A stretch of 36,313 nt of DNA from Bacteroidales bacterium (GTDB taxonomy: Bacteria > Bacteroidota > Bacteroidia > Bacteroidales > Muribaculaceae). Below the pieces are notes generated by a model. That model was not told the DNA's origin and made no database searches. It was given only the letters and a program-made list of their open reading frames with translations. Position numbers and translations under genes: made by a program. Within the stretch, counting starts at the first letter, position 1. Every line of letters starts with the position of its first letter. Location of the stretch: positions 1 to 36,313 of the forward strand of contig JAUNGA010000019.1 of the NCBI GenBank assembly GCA_030524765.1, given 5' to 3'. Below are positions 24,690 through 34,559 of the stretch, piece by piece.

Positions 24690-26012
24690 TCAGAGTCTCT
24701 CTTTGATGGCTTTGGTCTCGGCCTCGTAGCCGGGCTTCTCGAGCAGGGCGAACATATTGCGCTTGTAAGCCTCTACACCCGGCTGATTGAACGGATTGAC
24801 GTCAAGGATGTAGCCGCTGATGCCGCATGCCACCTCGAAGAAGTAGATCAGCTGGCCCAGGCAGCACTCGCACAGGCCCGGCAGCACAATGCGCATATTG
24901 GGCACACCGCCGTCTACGTGGGCGATGCGTGTGCCCAGCTCGGCCATTTTGTTGACCTCGTCTACACGTTTTCCGGCCAGATAGTTGAGGCCGTCAAGGT
25001 TGTCGGCGTCAGAGGGGATGCGCACCTCGTGGGCCTGCTTCTCGACAGAAATCACGGTCTCGAAGATGGTGCGCTCGCCATCCTGGATCCACTGGCCCAT
25101 CGAGTGCAGGTCGGTCGAGTTGTCGACAGCTGCGGGGAAAATACCCTTGTGATCTTTGCCCTCGCTCTCGCCGTAAAGCTGTTTCCACCATTCGCCGAAG
25201 AAATGGAGCTTGGGGTTGTAGTTGACAAGGATCTCGATCTTTTTGCCTGCGCGGTACAGGGCATTGCGGGTCATGGCATAGACCATAGCCGATGTATCAC
25301 TGCCGTTGAGGGTAGCCTCTTCGATGGCAGCGGCGCCGGCCACAAGCTTCTTGATGTCGTATCCGGCCACTGCGATGGGCAGCAGACCTACGGGAGTGAG
25401 CACCGAGAAGCGGCCGCCCACATTGTCCTCGATCACATATGTCTTGTAGCCTTCGGTGTCGGCCAGTGTGCGCAGCGCACCGCGTTTTGCGTCTGTGACA
25501 GCCACGATGAGCTTGCCGGCGGCCTCACGGCCTACCTGAGCCTCGAGCTGTGCCTTGAGCAGACGGAATGCGATCGCAGGCTCGGTCGTCGTACCTGATT
25601 TAGAGATGACGATGATGCCGAAACGACGGCCTTTGAGATACTCCTGCAGCTCGTAGAGATAATCCTCGCCGATATTCTGGCCGGCGAAAAGGATCTGCGG
25701 GCCTTTGTTGACACCCATCGAGTTGCCCAGAGCCTCAAGCACGGCCTTGGCGCCCAGATAGCTGCCGCCAATACCGATGCACACCACTACGTCGCAGTCG
25801 CGGCGCAGGGCTGCGGCCGTCGCGTTGATATCGTCGAGCAGAGCGTCAGATGTGTCGGTGGGGAGTTTGAGCCAGCCCAGGAAGTCGTTGCCTGCGCCGG
25901 TGCCTTTGACAAGCTTTTCGAGGCCTGCCTGGGCAGCGCCTTTGAGTGCGTCTATATCGGCCTGAGATACAGTGCCGAGCACGTCTTTGATTTCGAGTTT
26001 AATCTTATCCAT
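24690..26012 (-). CDS. pgi: Glucose-6-phosphate isomerase
   Basis: 440 aa from ATG 26012 ([13 protein letters not shown]), preferred over an in-frame upstream extension that crosses the promoter. Interconverts glucose-6-phosphate and fructose-6-phosphate. Motifs: [25 protein letters not shown] (phosphate binding), [11 protein letters not shown], and the C-terminal [12 protein letters not shown] with the catalytic Lys. Length fits the short form of Bacteroidetes and Firmicutes. A -7 box is at 26042-26035, 22 nt upstream. Confidence 0.96.
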   Translation of the reverse strand: MDKIKLEIKDVLGTVSQADIDALKGAAQAGLEKLVKGTGAGNDFLGWLKLPTDTSDALLDDINATAAALRRDCDVVVCIGIGGSYLGAKAVLEALGNSMGVNKGPQILFAGQNIGEDYLYELQEYLKGRRFGIIVISKSGTTTEPAIAFRLLKAQLEAQVGREAAGKLIVAVTDAKRGALRTLADTEGYKTYVIEDNVGGRFSVLTPVGLLPIAVAGYDIKKLVAGAAAIEEATLNGSDTSAMVYAMTRNALYRAGKKIEILVNYNPKLHFFGEWWKQLYGESEGKDHKGIFPAAVDNSTDLHSMGQWIQDGERTIFETVISVEKQAHEVRIPSDADNLDGLNYLAGKRVDEVNKMAELGTRIAHVDGGVPNMRIVLPGLCECCLGQLIYFFEVACGISGYILDVNPFNQPGVEAYKRNMFALLEKPGYEAETKAIKERL

Positions 26013-26034
26013 ATTGAAAATTGTATCCGATGCG

Positions 26035-26042
26035 CAAAGATA
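26035..26042 (-). promoter_or_regulatory. -7 box for pgi-murI
   Basis: TATCTTTG on the minus strand, 22 nt before the pgi ATG, divergent from the comF promoter about 40 bp away. The -33 region is A/T-rich with no clear TTTG. Confidence 0.5.
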
Positions 26043-26077
26043 CAAAAAATTCCCGGATAGATGTCGCCGATAATATG

Positions 26078-26085
26078 TATATTTG
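26078..26085 (+). promoter_or_regulatory. -7 box immediately before comF
   Basis: TATATTTG ends only 7 nt before the ATG at 26093. Transcription would start within a few bases of the start codon, giving a leaderless or almost leaderless mRNA. A second in-frame ATG lies at 26105. Confidence 0.5.
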
Positions 26086-26092
26086 CAAAACC

Positions 26093-26788
26093 ATGAGGCT
26101 CGGTATGCGCGAAATATTCGGAGTGGCTGCCCCTGCGGTGTGCGAATGCTGCGGGCGTGGGCTCGTGGCCGGCGAACGCTCGGTATGCGCCCATTGTCTG
26201 GCCGAGATCGACATAGCCCTGCCCGCAGGGAGTGTATCTGACGAGTTGCGCGAACGTCTGCACCCGCGCACGGCTCCGATCGTGGCTGTCTCGACCTGGG
26301 CCTATTATACTCACGACTCGGTAGTCGGCCGGCTGATACGGCTTGGAAAGTATGATGACCGGCCCGACATCATTGACCGTCTCGCAGGGCTTTATGCCGC
26401 CGAGCTTGACCGTTGCGGCGTCGCGGCCGATGTCGACGTGCTGATGCCCGTGCCCATGCACTGGCTCAAACGGCTCATACGAGGATACAATCAGACCGAG
26501 GTGCTCGCCGCCACCCTCGGCGCACGTCTCGGCATACCTGTGGGCGACAATCTGCGGGCCTGTCGGTTGCGCCGACGTCAGGCCACGCTCCACGGCACTG
26601 ACCGGCACCACGGCGCCGACGGCGCCTTCACGGTCAGTCATCCCGACGATCTCGCAGGCCTGCACGTGGCCGTGGTCGACGACGTCATCACCACCGGAGC
26701 CACGGTCTCGGCCGCAATCGCGGCTCTGATGCCTGCCGCGCCGCGGGCCATATCGGTGCTCGCACTTGCCGCCACGCCACTAAGATAA
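26093..26788 (+). CDS. comF: ComF family phosphoribosyltransferase-like protein
   Basis: 231 aa from ATG 26093 ([10 protein letters not shown]). N-terminal zinc-ribbon cysteines Cys17, Cys19/20, Cys32 and Cys35, then [11 protein letters not shown]-like [27 protein letters not shown] and the PRPP-binding [19 protein letters not shown]. ComF/GntX proteins assist natural transformation DNA uptake in several bacteria; whether this host is competent is unknown. The longer frame upstream crosses the pgi promoter and is rejected. Confidence 0.9.
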   Translation: MRLGMREIFGVAAPAVCECCGRGLVAGERSVCAHCLAEIDIALPAGSVSDELRERLHPRTAPIVAVSTWAYYTHDSVVGRLIRLGKYDDRPDIIDRLAGLYAAELDRCGVAADVDVLMPVPMHWLKRLIRGYNQTEVLAATLGARLGIPVGDNLRACRLRRRQATLHGTDRHHGADGAFTVSHPDDLAGLHVAVVDDVITTGATVSAAIAALMPAAPRAISVLALAATPLR

Positions 26789-26824
26789 AGGCTCGACGCA
26801 GGCCGCACTTTCAATTTTTAATCG

Positions 26825-26832
26825 TAAATTTG
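26825..26832 (+). promoter_or_regulatory. -7 box immediately before the transaminase gene
   Basis: TAAATTTG ends 7 nt before the ATG at 26840, the same close spacing as at comF. This implies an almost leaderless mRNA. The -33 element is weak. Confidence 0.5.
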
Positions 26833-26839
26833 CAGGGTC

Positions 26840-27943
26840 ATGATCAAATTTCTCGACATACAAAAAATCACAGCCCTCAGAGGCGACGAAATCAACGAGG
26901 CCATAGCCCGTACGGTCAACTCGGGCTGGTATCTGCAAGGCCGCGAGAATGCCGGTTTCGAGGCCGAATATGCCCGGTTTATCGGCACAGAGCATGCCGT
27001 AGGATGTGCCAACGGCCTCGATGCCCTCATCCTCATCTTCCGTGCCTATATCGAGATGGGGCTACTCAAGCCGGGCGACGAAGTGATCGTGCCGGCCAAC
27101 ACCTATATCGCGTCGATCCTCTCTATCACCGAAAACGATCTCGTGCCGGTGCTCGTCGAGCCCGACATCAACACATGCCAGATAGACCCCACGCTCATCG
27201 AGAGCGCGATAACCGGACGCACACGTGCCGTGCTCATCGTACATCTCTACGGGCGGTGCGCCTACAACAATACGATCGCAGACATATGCCGGCGCCACAA
27301 TCTGCTGTTGATCGAAGACAACGCCCAGGCCCACGGATGCCGTTATGGCGACCGACGCACAGGCTCGCTCGGCCATGCCGCCGCACACAGCTTCTATCCC
27401 GGCAAGAATCTCGGGGCTCTCGGCGACGGAGGAGCGGTCACCACCGACAATCCCGAGCTGGCGCGCACCGTGCGCGCGCTGGCCAATTATGGCTCTGAGC
27501 GGAAGTATATATTCAGCTACATAGGCCGCAACTCGCGTCTCGACGAGATACAGGCCGCCGTGCTGCGTGTCAAGCTGCCATATCTCGACGATGACAACCG
27601 CCGCCGCCGCGAGATAGCACGCATGTATGCCGACGGCATCAATAATCCGGCGGTGACCCTGCCGATGGCCGACGACGGCACCGACTGCGTATATCACATC
27701 TTTCCCGTTCTGGCCGACGGCCGCGACTCGCTGCAGGAGTGGCTCGACGAAAACGGCGTGCAGACAATCATACACTACCCCGTGCCGCCTCATCGCCAGA
27801 AATGCTATGCCGAGTGGGCCGGCCGCTCATATCCCGTCACCGAACTTATACATGAGCGCGAGCTCTCGCTACCGATTTCGCCCGTACTTACCGACGACGA
27901 GGTGCGCCGCGTGATCGACCTTGTCAACGCATGGCGCCCCTGA
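26840..27943 (+). CDS. fdtB: DegT/DnrJ/EryC1 sugar aminotransferase (FdtB-like)
   Basis: 367 aa. PLP-dependent transfer of an amino group to a keto sugar nucleotide. Features: [28 protein letters not shown] near 79-92, [10 protein letters not shown] near 157-166 and [17 protein letters not shown] with the PLP-binding Lys189. The overall pattern is closest to dTDP-3-keto-6-deoxyhexose transaminases (FdtB/QdtB type); the exact sugar is inference. The last 13 bp overlap the flippase gene. In enterobacteria a related transaminase (wecE) also sits next to wzxE, so the product probably feeds a lipid-linked surface glycan. Confidence 0.85.
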   Translation: MIKFLDIQKITALRGDEINEAIARTVNSGWYLQGRENAGFEAEYARFIGTEHAVGCANGLDALILIFRAYIEMGLLKPGDEVIVPANTYIASILSITENDLVPVLVEPDINTCQIDPTLIESAITGRTRAVLIVHLYGRCAYNNTIADICRRHNLLLIEDNAQAHGCRYGDRRTGSLGHAAAHSFYPGKNLGALGDGGAVTTDNPELARTVRALANYGSERKYIFSYIGRNSRLDEIQAAVLRVKLPYLDDDNRRRREIARMYADGINNPAVTLPMADDGTDCVYHIFPVLADGRDSLQEWLDENGVQTIIHYPVPPHRQKCYAEWAGRSYPVTELIHERELSLPISPVLTDDEVRRVIDLVNAWRP

Positions 27944-29229
27944 TCAGACACATACGTTCGCTGGCATCGCGTTTTGCCCGGGTCGATCTGGTCAAGGTCT
28001 TCTCGATCACATCGCTCTCGACACTCGTGCGCATGTGCACCGGGCTGATCAGTGTCAAGGTCGTGGCCGCCATCATAGGGCCGGCAGGTGTGGCAATGCT
28101 CGGCCAGTTCGGCAACTTCGTATCAATCATCCTCTCGATCGCGTCGGGCGGCATCAACTGGGGCATCACCAAATATGTCTCGGAGTATCGCCACGACCGC
28201 GACACGGTGGCGGCCTACATATCGACAGCCCTGCGCATCACCATGATATGCACACTGCTGAGCGCCATCATCATGATCGTGCTGCATCGCCGGCTGGCGG
28301 CGCTGGTCATGCTGTCGGCCGACTACGGATACGTATTCCTCATCTTCGGCTTCACGCTGCTGCTCTACTCGGTCAACAACCTGCTGCTGTCGATCATCAA
28401 CGGCTATAAGGAGTTCCGTAAATTCGTGGCCGTCAACATAGCCAACAGCATCGTCGGGCTGCTCTTCACCGTATTGCTTGTGTTTACATGGCAGCTGCGC
28501 GGCGCGCTCATCGCCACCGTCACCTATCAGAGCGTGGTGCTCTTCGTCACCGTGGGCATGCTGCGCAAGACTCCGTGGTTCCGGCCCGGAATGTTCAGTC
28601 AGCGGCTGTCGCGCGCGATAGCCTCAAAATACTTCCGCTATACGCTGATGACCGCCACTACGGCTCTCACGCTGCCCGTCACCCAGATGCTGCTGCGCGG
28701 CTATGTCATAGCCGAGATATCGCCTGTCGAGGCCGGATGGTGGGAGGGCATGACACGCATCTCGTCGATGTACCTGCTCGTGATCACCTCGTCGCTCGGG
28801 GTCTACTTTCTGCCACGGCTCAGCGAGATACACGACCGGCTCGAGCTGCGGGCCGAGCTGATCCGCGCCTACAAGATCATCCTGCCCGTGCTGCTCGTGG
28901 GCTGCGTGGCCATATATCTGCTGCGCCACGTGGTGATATGGCTGCTCTTTACCGACGCTTTCGCCCCTATGCAGGGCCTGTTCGGCTGGCAGCTCGCCGG
29001 CGACTTCTTCAAGATCTCAAGCTGGATACTTGCCTATCAGATGATAGCCAAGGCCATGACCCGCACATTCATCATCACAGAGATCGCGTCTTCGGCCTCC
29101 TTTCTCGTGCTCGGCTACCTGTTTGTGCGCCTCGACGGCATCACGGGGCTATGTCAGGCCTATCTGATCAACTATATCATCTACACCGTCACCATGCTCG
29201 TCATATTCCGCAAGACTCTGCGGCGATAG
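27931..29229 (+). CDS. wzx: Wzx-type O-antigen/ECA-like flippase
   Basis: 432 aa, about twelve membrane segments, MATE/polysaccharide transporter fold. The N-terminal [31 protein letters not shown] matches WzxE-like translocases (shown here only as the start [15 protein letters not shown]). [15 protein letters not shown] is another conserved block. It moves undecaprenyl-linked oligosaccharide across the inner membrane. It overlaps the transaminase gene by 13 bp, so the pair is expressed together. No glycosyltransferase or polymerase gene is in the window. Confidence 0.9.
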   Translation: MAPLIRHIRSLASRFARVDLVKVFSITSLSTLVRMCTGLISVKVVAAIIGPAGVAMLGQFGNFVSIILSIASGGINWGITKYVSEYRHDRDTVAAYISTALRITMICTLLSAIIMIVLHRRLAALVMLSADYGYVFLIFGFTLLLYSVNNLLLSIINGYKEFRKFVAVNIANSIVGLLFTVLLVFTWQLRGALIATVTYQSVVLFVTVGMLRKTPWFRPGMFSQRLSRAIASKYFRYTLMTATTALTLPVTQMLLRGYVIAEISPVEAGWWEGMTRISSMYLLVITSSLGVYFLPRLSEIHDRLELRAELIRAYKIILPVLLVGCVAIYLLRHVVIWLLFTDAFAPMQGLFGWQLAGDFFKISSWILAYQMIAKAMTRTFIITEIASSASFLVLGYLFVRLDGITGLCQAYLINYIIYTVTMLVIFRKTLRR

Positions 29230-29249
29230 CGGCTCGGGGCGGCTGTTTT

Positions 29250-29266
29250 GCCGGCGATCGCCCGGC
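29250..29266. terminator. Small GC hairpin between convergent wzx and dgt
   Basis: GCCGG / CCGGC with a 7-nt loop, also containing the perfect palindrome GGCGATCGCC. It lies in the 38-bp gap between convergent stops. No clear T tract follows on either strand, so a terminator role is only suggested by position. Confidence 0.35.
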
Positions 29267-29267
29267 A

Positions 29268-30620
29268 TCAGTTCTCGATGCGCAGCTGTATGCCGTTGAG
29301 TTTGCGGTAAAGATCAAGGGCATAGACATCGGTCATGGCGCTGACATGATCGAGCACGGCCTGCAGCCGCCCGTATAGTGTGGGGGCCTGCACGTCATAC
29401 TGGTCGGGAAATTTGGCGAGCAGCAGACGCGAGTAGTTCAGTTCGGGGTGCAGCACGGCATCGGTAAGTTTCTCGAGCAGGAAAGTGATGATGCGGTTGC
29501 CGGCCAGCTCTATATCGACAACGTCGCCCGAGCGGTATATCTTATCGCACGACAGGCGGTTGCATCGGGCGTAGCCCTCGCGCTCGCGGGCCGGGATATG
29601 ATCGAGCAGCGAGCCCGTCATCTTGCCGGCCATGATGAGTGGCTCGCACTCGACAAAGGCGGCGGCACAGCACTCGACAAGGCGCCCGATGACACAAGAC
29701 CGCAGATAAGCGACCTTCTCGTTCGGATCGCTGACCGTATCCATCACCGAGATTATACGGGCGCGCCGGTCATCGTCAAAATAGGCGAGCATCACATCGA
29801 TCACCTCGCGGGTCGACACTATCTTCAGTTTATGGGCATCCTCGATGTCCATTATCTCATAACAGATGTCGTCGGCCGCCTCTACGATATATACGAGCGG
29901 ATGCCGGGCATAGCGAACCTCGCCGTCAGGTCCGGGCTGCGGGATCAGACCGAGCTCGCCGGCTACCTTGACGAAGTCATCAAGCTCGCTGGTGAAGAAT
30001 CCGAATTTATTTTTGGTCGCCAGCCGTGCCTCGAACGGATATTTTACTATCGAGGCCAGCGTCGAGTAGGTCATGGCGAATCCTCCGCGGCGGCGGCCCT
30101 TGAACTGATGGGTGAGAACGCGGAATGCATTGGCGTTGCCCTCGAAGTGTGTCAGATCGGCCCATCGCGCCGGTTCGAGCACATGTTCGAGCGATCGGCC
30201 GGCTCCCTCGCTGAAGAAAGTCGAGATGGCCTTCTCGCCCGAGTGACCGAAAGGCGGGTTGCCGAGGTCATGGGCCAGACATGCGGCGGCGACAATGTCG
30301 CCGAGATGGTCGAACGTCTCCGGACGCTCGGCGCCATCATAGCGCCGGCGCAACGCGCCGGCGACAGTATCGGCCATCGACTTGCCCACACACGACACCT
30401 CGATCGAGTGGGTGAGACGGTTGTGCACAAAGATGCTGCCCGGCAGGGGGAAGACCTGGGTCTTGTTCTGCAGACGGCGGAAAGGCGACGAAAAGACCAG
30501 GCGGTCGTAGTCGCGGCGGAAGTCGGTGCGGATGCCGTTCTTGTGCGGATCGTGGTAATCTTCGAGGCCGAATCGTTTGTCACATATCAGCCGGGGCCAC
30601 TGCATGATGTTATTATCCAT
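29268..30620 (-). CDS. dgt: Deoxyguanosinetriphosphate triphosphohydrolase
   Basis: 450 aa. Hydrolyses dGTP (or related dNTPs) to the deoxynucleoside and triphosphate. HD-domain metal site: NRLTHSIEV with His71, CLAHDLGNPPFGHSGE with His117-Asp118, and VEAADDICYEIMDIEDAHK with the later Asp. The N-terminal RRDYDRLVFSSPFRRLQNKTQV is the usual Dgt block. Dgt proteins control dNTP pools and can restrict phages. Separated from ppiD by a terminator, so it probably has its own weak promoter, which was not identified. Confidence 0.95.
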   Translation of the reverse strand: MDNNIMQWPRLICDKRFGLEDYHDPHKNGIRTDFRRDYDRLVFSSPFRRLQNKTQVFPLPGSIFVHNRLTHSIEVSCVGKSMADTVAGALRRRYDGAERPETFDHLGDIVAAACLAHDLGNPPFGHSGEKAISTFFSEGAGRSLEHVLEPARWADLTHFEGNANAFRVLTHQFKGRRRGGFAMTYSTLASIVKYPFEARLATKNKFGFFTSELDDFVKVAGELGLIPQPGPDGEVRYARHPLVYIVEAADDICYEIMDIEDAHKLKIVSTREVIDVMLAYFDDDRRARIISVMDTVSDPNEKVAYLRSCVIGRLVECCAAAFVECEPLIMAGKMTGSLLDHIPAREREGYARCNRLSCDKIYRSGDVVDIELAGNRIITFLLEKLTDAVLHPELNYSRLLLAKFPDQYDVQAPTLYGRLQAVLDHVSAMTDVYALDLYRKLNGIQLRIEN

Positions 30621-30638
30621 AACCTTGAGAGGAAAAAG

Positions 30639-30671
30639 ACAGGCCCGAATAGCTTGTGCTACCGGGCCTGT
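30639..30671 (-). terminator. Intrinsic terminator of ppiD
   Basis: On the minus strand ACAGGCCCG pairs perfectly with CGGGCCTGT (9 bp), with an inner TAGC/GCTA extension around loop ACAA, followed by CTTTTTCC. It lies 29 bp after the ppiD stop. Confidence 0.8.
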
Positions 30672-30699
30672 GAAGTTTTGTTATGACTGTGAGATCAGA

Positions 30700-32817
30700 T
30701 CAATCGCCGAAGCCCTGGATAAATTCGAGGCTGTTGTTCTCGATCTTCTCTTTGCCGAGGAGCATGGGGAAAAGGTTCTCCATACGCTGCAGACGGTAGG
30801 TCGAGATGCCGAGGGCACGGTTGAACTGGTTTGAATACTCCTCGAAGTTGTACTCGCGGCCCGAGTTGTCGGCACCGGTCACAACGAATACCACGACGGC
30901 ATTGTTACCCTTCAGGGGGCCTACGACCTTGCCCTGCTCGGCAGCGGCCACAGCACCCTGCAGCGCGCTCTCGCCGAAGCCGATCGAAGCGAGCATGGGA
31001 GAGGTGAACATTGCGTCGCCGGTCTGAGGCTCGACCTCCATGACTTTGGCATATCCGGCCACATCTTTGGCTTTGCCGGCATAGCGGTCTACGAGCACTT
31101 TGGCCTTGGCGTTGCGGGTTGCCTTGGCGTTGACCTGTTCGGCGATGAGGTCGGCATCGAAGGGCAGATACTCGCCGTCATAGATATTCTTGACAGCAGC
31201 GGTGAGCAGATAGGTCTGCTTGTTGTCCTGGAAGACGGGCATCACCTGACCGCGTTTGGCGTTCATGAGCCATTTCACAGCCGAGCGAGAGTCGGGAGCC
31301 GATCCTACGTGGGGAGTCGACGAGCTCACGAAACCGCTGAGCAGGGTGTAACCGGCGGCGGCGGCGTTGGCCTTGAAGTCGTCGGCCGACGAGTTGTTCG
31401 ACACGAATGTATGCAGGTCGCTTGACAGCTGCGACAGTGTCTCCTGCGAGGGATCGACGGTGTAGTCGATCAGAGCGAGCTCATAATAGGGCACGGCCGA
31501 GTGGCGGGCGTTTATACGGTAGAGGGTGCTGACGGGCTGGCCCTGTACTGTATCGCTGAGGATAAATGCCTGGCCGAGAGCGTTGGTGGTGAGTGCCTCC
31601 TTGATGCGGGCGGGGATGCCGGGGGCTGCGAGCGAGGTCCATACGCTGTCCTGGCCCTGCACGGTCTGCTGGTCGACGAGCTCGTCGAACTTGGCGCCTG
31701 CGTTGAGACGGGCAAGCAGCGAGTCGAGGGGAGCCTGGTCGGCGCGGCCGATCATGGTGAGGTTGATCGAGTCGATCTCGTTGGTGACGCTGAGCAGCTT
31801 GGCCAGGGTGTATGTGTCGCCCATGTTCGAGAGGATGACAGCCTGACCCACTTTGGCGCTGTCGACAAATTGCTTGAGGCGGTTGTCGGTGATACGGCCG
31901 CGGGTGGTCGATGTGGTGTTTACGACAAATTTGCTGTCGGCGGCCACAGTGGCTGTACCTTCCTCGTTGTTGAGGGTGACAAGAGCGTTCTCCACAGCCT
32001 GCTGGCCTGCGAGGCGGTCGGCCTGCGAGGGCTCGATGCGCACCATGATGTAGTCGATCGAGCGTACGGGCTCCTGCAGACGGTACATCTCGCGGTCTTC
32101 CTCCCAGGCGGCGCGACGGTCATTGTCGGTGACGGTCACGTCCTTGTCGGCCACGGTAGAATAGTCTTTGGTGGCGTAGGTGATGTGACGGGTGGTGGCC
32201 ACGTCGTTATAGAGGGTGCGGGCGTCGAGCTCGTTGGCGGTGAAGAGGCCGGCCACCAGACGGCCGAATTTCTCTTGCATCAGAGCTTCCTCGAGGCCGC
32301 GCTCCTGGGCTGCCCACAGCTGCTGCAGCTGATCGCCGATCTCGGCGGGCAGACCGTATTTGGCAGGATTCATCATTGCGTCATAGACGGCTGCGCCCGA
32401 GGGGTTGGGGATGCCGAGACGCTGCGACATGACCATGATGAACTGCTGGGCGGCGGGATGAGGCACGGCGCCTGTCATAGCCTCTGAGATCTCACTGTCG
32501 GTGACAGTGATGCCGAGGTCTTTGTACTCTTGTTCGAGCATTTTCTCGAAAAGAATCTGACGCAGCACCTGCTGCGACATTTCGTCGTTGTCGGGCGTCT
32601 GCTGCTGGTTGCGCTGTTGCTCGTTGAGCTGCTCCATGCGGCTCTGATAGTCGTGATAGTCTACCTTTGCGCTACCGGCCTTGGCCATGGTAGTGCCCGA
32701 GCCGAAGTATGTACGGCCCGAGGTGAGGAAGTCTCCGAGGATGAAAGCAAGGAGCGCCACGATAATGATGACGAACAGCAGCACTGACTTGCTTCGGATT
32801 TTTTCAAGAGTTGCCAT
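30700..32817 (-). CDS. ppiD: PpiD/SurA-like peptidylprolyl isomerase chaperone
   Basis: 705 aa. An N-terminal membrane anchor (residues about 12-30, LLFVIIIVALLAFILGDFL) is followed by a periplasmic SurA_N-type domain (VDYHDYQSRMEQLNEQQ, then QVLRQILFEKMLEQEYKDLG) and a parvulin-like region near 340-470 that is degenerate. It probably assists folding of outer membrane and secreted proteins. Length and layout fit Bacteroidetes PpiD. A -7 box is at 32879-32872. A strong terminator follows the stop. Confidence 0.92.
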   Translation of the reverse strand: MATLEKIRSKSVLLFVIIIVALLAFILGDFLTSGRTYFGSGTTMAKAGSAKVDYHDYQSRMEQLNEQQRNQQQTPDNDEMSQQVLRQILFEKMLEQEYKDLGITVTDSEISEAMTGAVPHPAAQQFIMVMSQRLGIPNPSGAAVYDAMMNPAKYGLPAEIGDQLQQLWAAQERGLEEALMQEKFGRLVAGLFTANELDARTLYNDVATTRHITYATKDYSTVADKDVTVTDNDRRAAWEEDREMYRLQEPVRSIDYIMVRIEPSQADRLAGQQAVENALVTLNNEEGTATVAADSKFVVNTTSTTRGRITDNRLKQFVDSAKVGQAVILSNMGDTYTLAKLLSVTNEIDSINLTMIGRADQAPLDSLLARLNAGAKFDELVDQQTVQGQDSVWTSLAAPGIPARIKEALTTNALGQAFILSDTVQGQPVSTLYRINARHSAVPYYELALIDYTVDPSQETLSQLSSDLHTFVSNNSSADDFKANAAAAGYTLLSGFVSSSTPHVGSAPDSRSAVKWLMNAKRGQVMPVFQDNKQTYLLTAAVKNIYDGEYLPFDADLIAEQVNAKATRNAKAKVLVDRYAGKAKDVAGYAKVMEVEPQTGDAMFTSPMLASIGFGESALQGAVAAAEQGKVVGPLKGNNAVVVFVVTGADNSGREYNFEEYSNQFNRALGISTYRLQRMENLFPMLLGKEKIENNSLEFIQGFGD

Positions 32818-32871
32818 TGATTTATTTAGCGTTTTAAATTATTTTTCCAGTGAAATGTGCATATAAGCGCA

Positions 32872-32879
32872 CAAAGATA
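32872..32879 (-). promoter_or_regulatory. -7 box for ppiD
   Basis: TATCTTTG on the minus strand, about 54 nt before the ATG at 32817. Only a loose T-rich -33 stretch is seen. Confidence 0.5.
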
Positions 32880-32923
32880 CGCTATTTCCGCCAAATATAA
32901 AAATAAAGTGTGTGAAAAATGCG

Positions 32924-32947
32924 GCAAGGCCGCTATTGCGGCCTTGC
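32924..32947 (-). terminator. Intrinsic terminator of metK
   Basis: A perfect 10-bp stem GCAAGGCCGC/GCGGCCTTGC with a 4-nt loop, followed on the minus strand by CGCATTTTTC. It lies about 29 bp after the metK stop. Confidence 0.8.
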
Positions 32948-32976
32948 TGTTGATGCGGTTTCTGCGATTTTGCTTG

Positions 32977-34266
<1,290 letters not shown>

Positions 34267-34298
34267 CTTACTTTGCGATAATTTTTTAATACGATAAT

Positions 34299-34446
34299 AA
34301 AAAAAGCCGCACTTTCCGGCGGGAAGATGCGGGCGATTCGGCTAAGTGCGTGGCGCCACAAGGCGTCACCGGCACATGCAAAGTGCGATATTGCAGTATT
34401 TTAGCATTTTTTCGTGTGGTTGCAAGCAGCCAAATCTGTCCACAAT
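34299..34446 (-). promoter_or_regulatory. SAM-II-type riboswitch with expression-platform terminator upstream of metK
   Basis: On the minus strand the leader has P1 UGUGG/CCACA (34444-34440 with 34419-34415). Its loop carries GAUUUGGCU (34436-34428), UUGC, and after P1 comes AAAAAAUGCUAAAA, matching the SAM-II core order GAUUU, UUGC, AAAUG, GCUAAA. The pseudoknot strand AGCCGAAUC (34343-34335) pairs over 9 bp with GAUUUGGCU. The long loop between holds an extra hairpin (GUGACGCC/GGCGCCAC). Directly after lies a terminator: CCGCAUCUUCC pairs with GGAAAGUGCGG around loop CGCC, followed by CUUUUUUU (34332-34299). High SAM should favour termination. Confidence 0.75.
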
Positions 34447-34453
34447 TACACCG

Positions 34454-34485
34454 CAAAGATACAAATTTTTAGGTTCACAGCCAAA
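34454..34485 (-). promoter_or_regulatory. Promoter of metK
   Basis: On the minus strand TTTG (34485-34482), exactly 20 bp, then TATCTTTG (34461-34454), a full Bacteroidetes consensus. Transcription would start near 34448, just before the riboswitch P1. Confidence 0.8.
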
Positions 34486-34524
34486 TATCGGCCGTAAACT
34501 TATGCACATTAATTCAATTTATCG

Positions 34525-34532
34525 TACCTTTG
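34525..34532 (+). promoter_or_regulatory. -7 box for the GxDLY hydrolase gene
   Basis: TACCTTTG, 27 nt before the ATG at 34560. No clear -33 element. Confidence 0.5.
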
Positions 34533-34559
34533 ACCCTTATACAATTATTTGATTTTGCC

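Noticed and set aside
29255-29261. GCGATCGC-type palindrome resembling cyanobacterial HIP1
   Set aside because: A single occurrence in GC-rich DNA; no sign of an iterated repeat.
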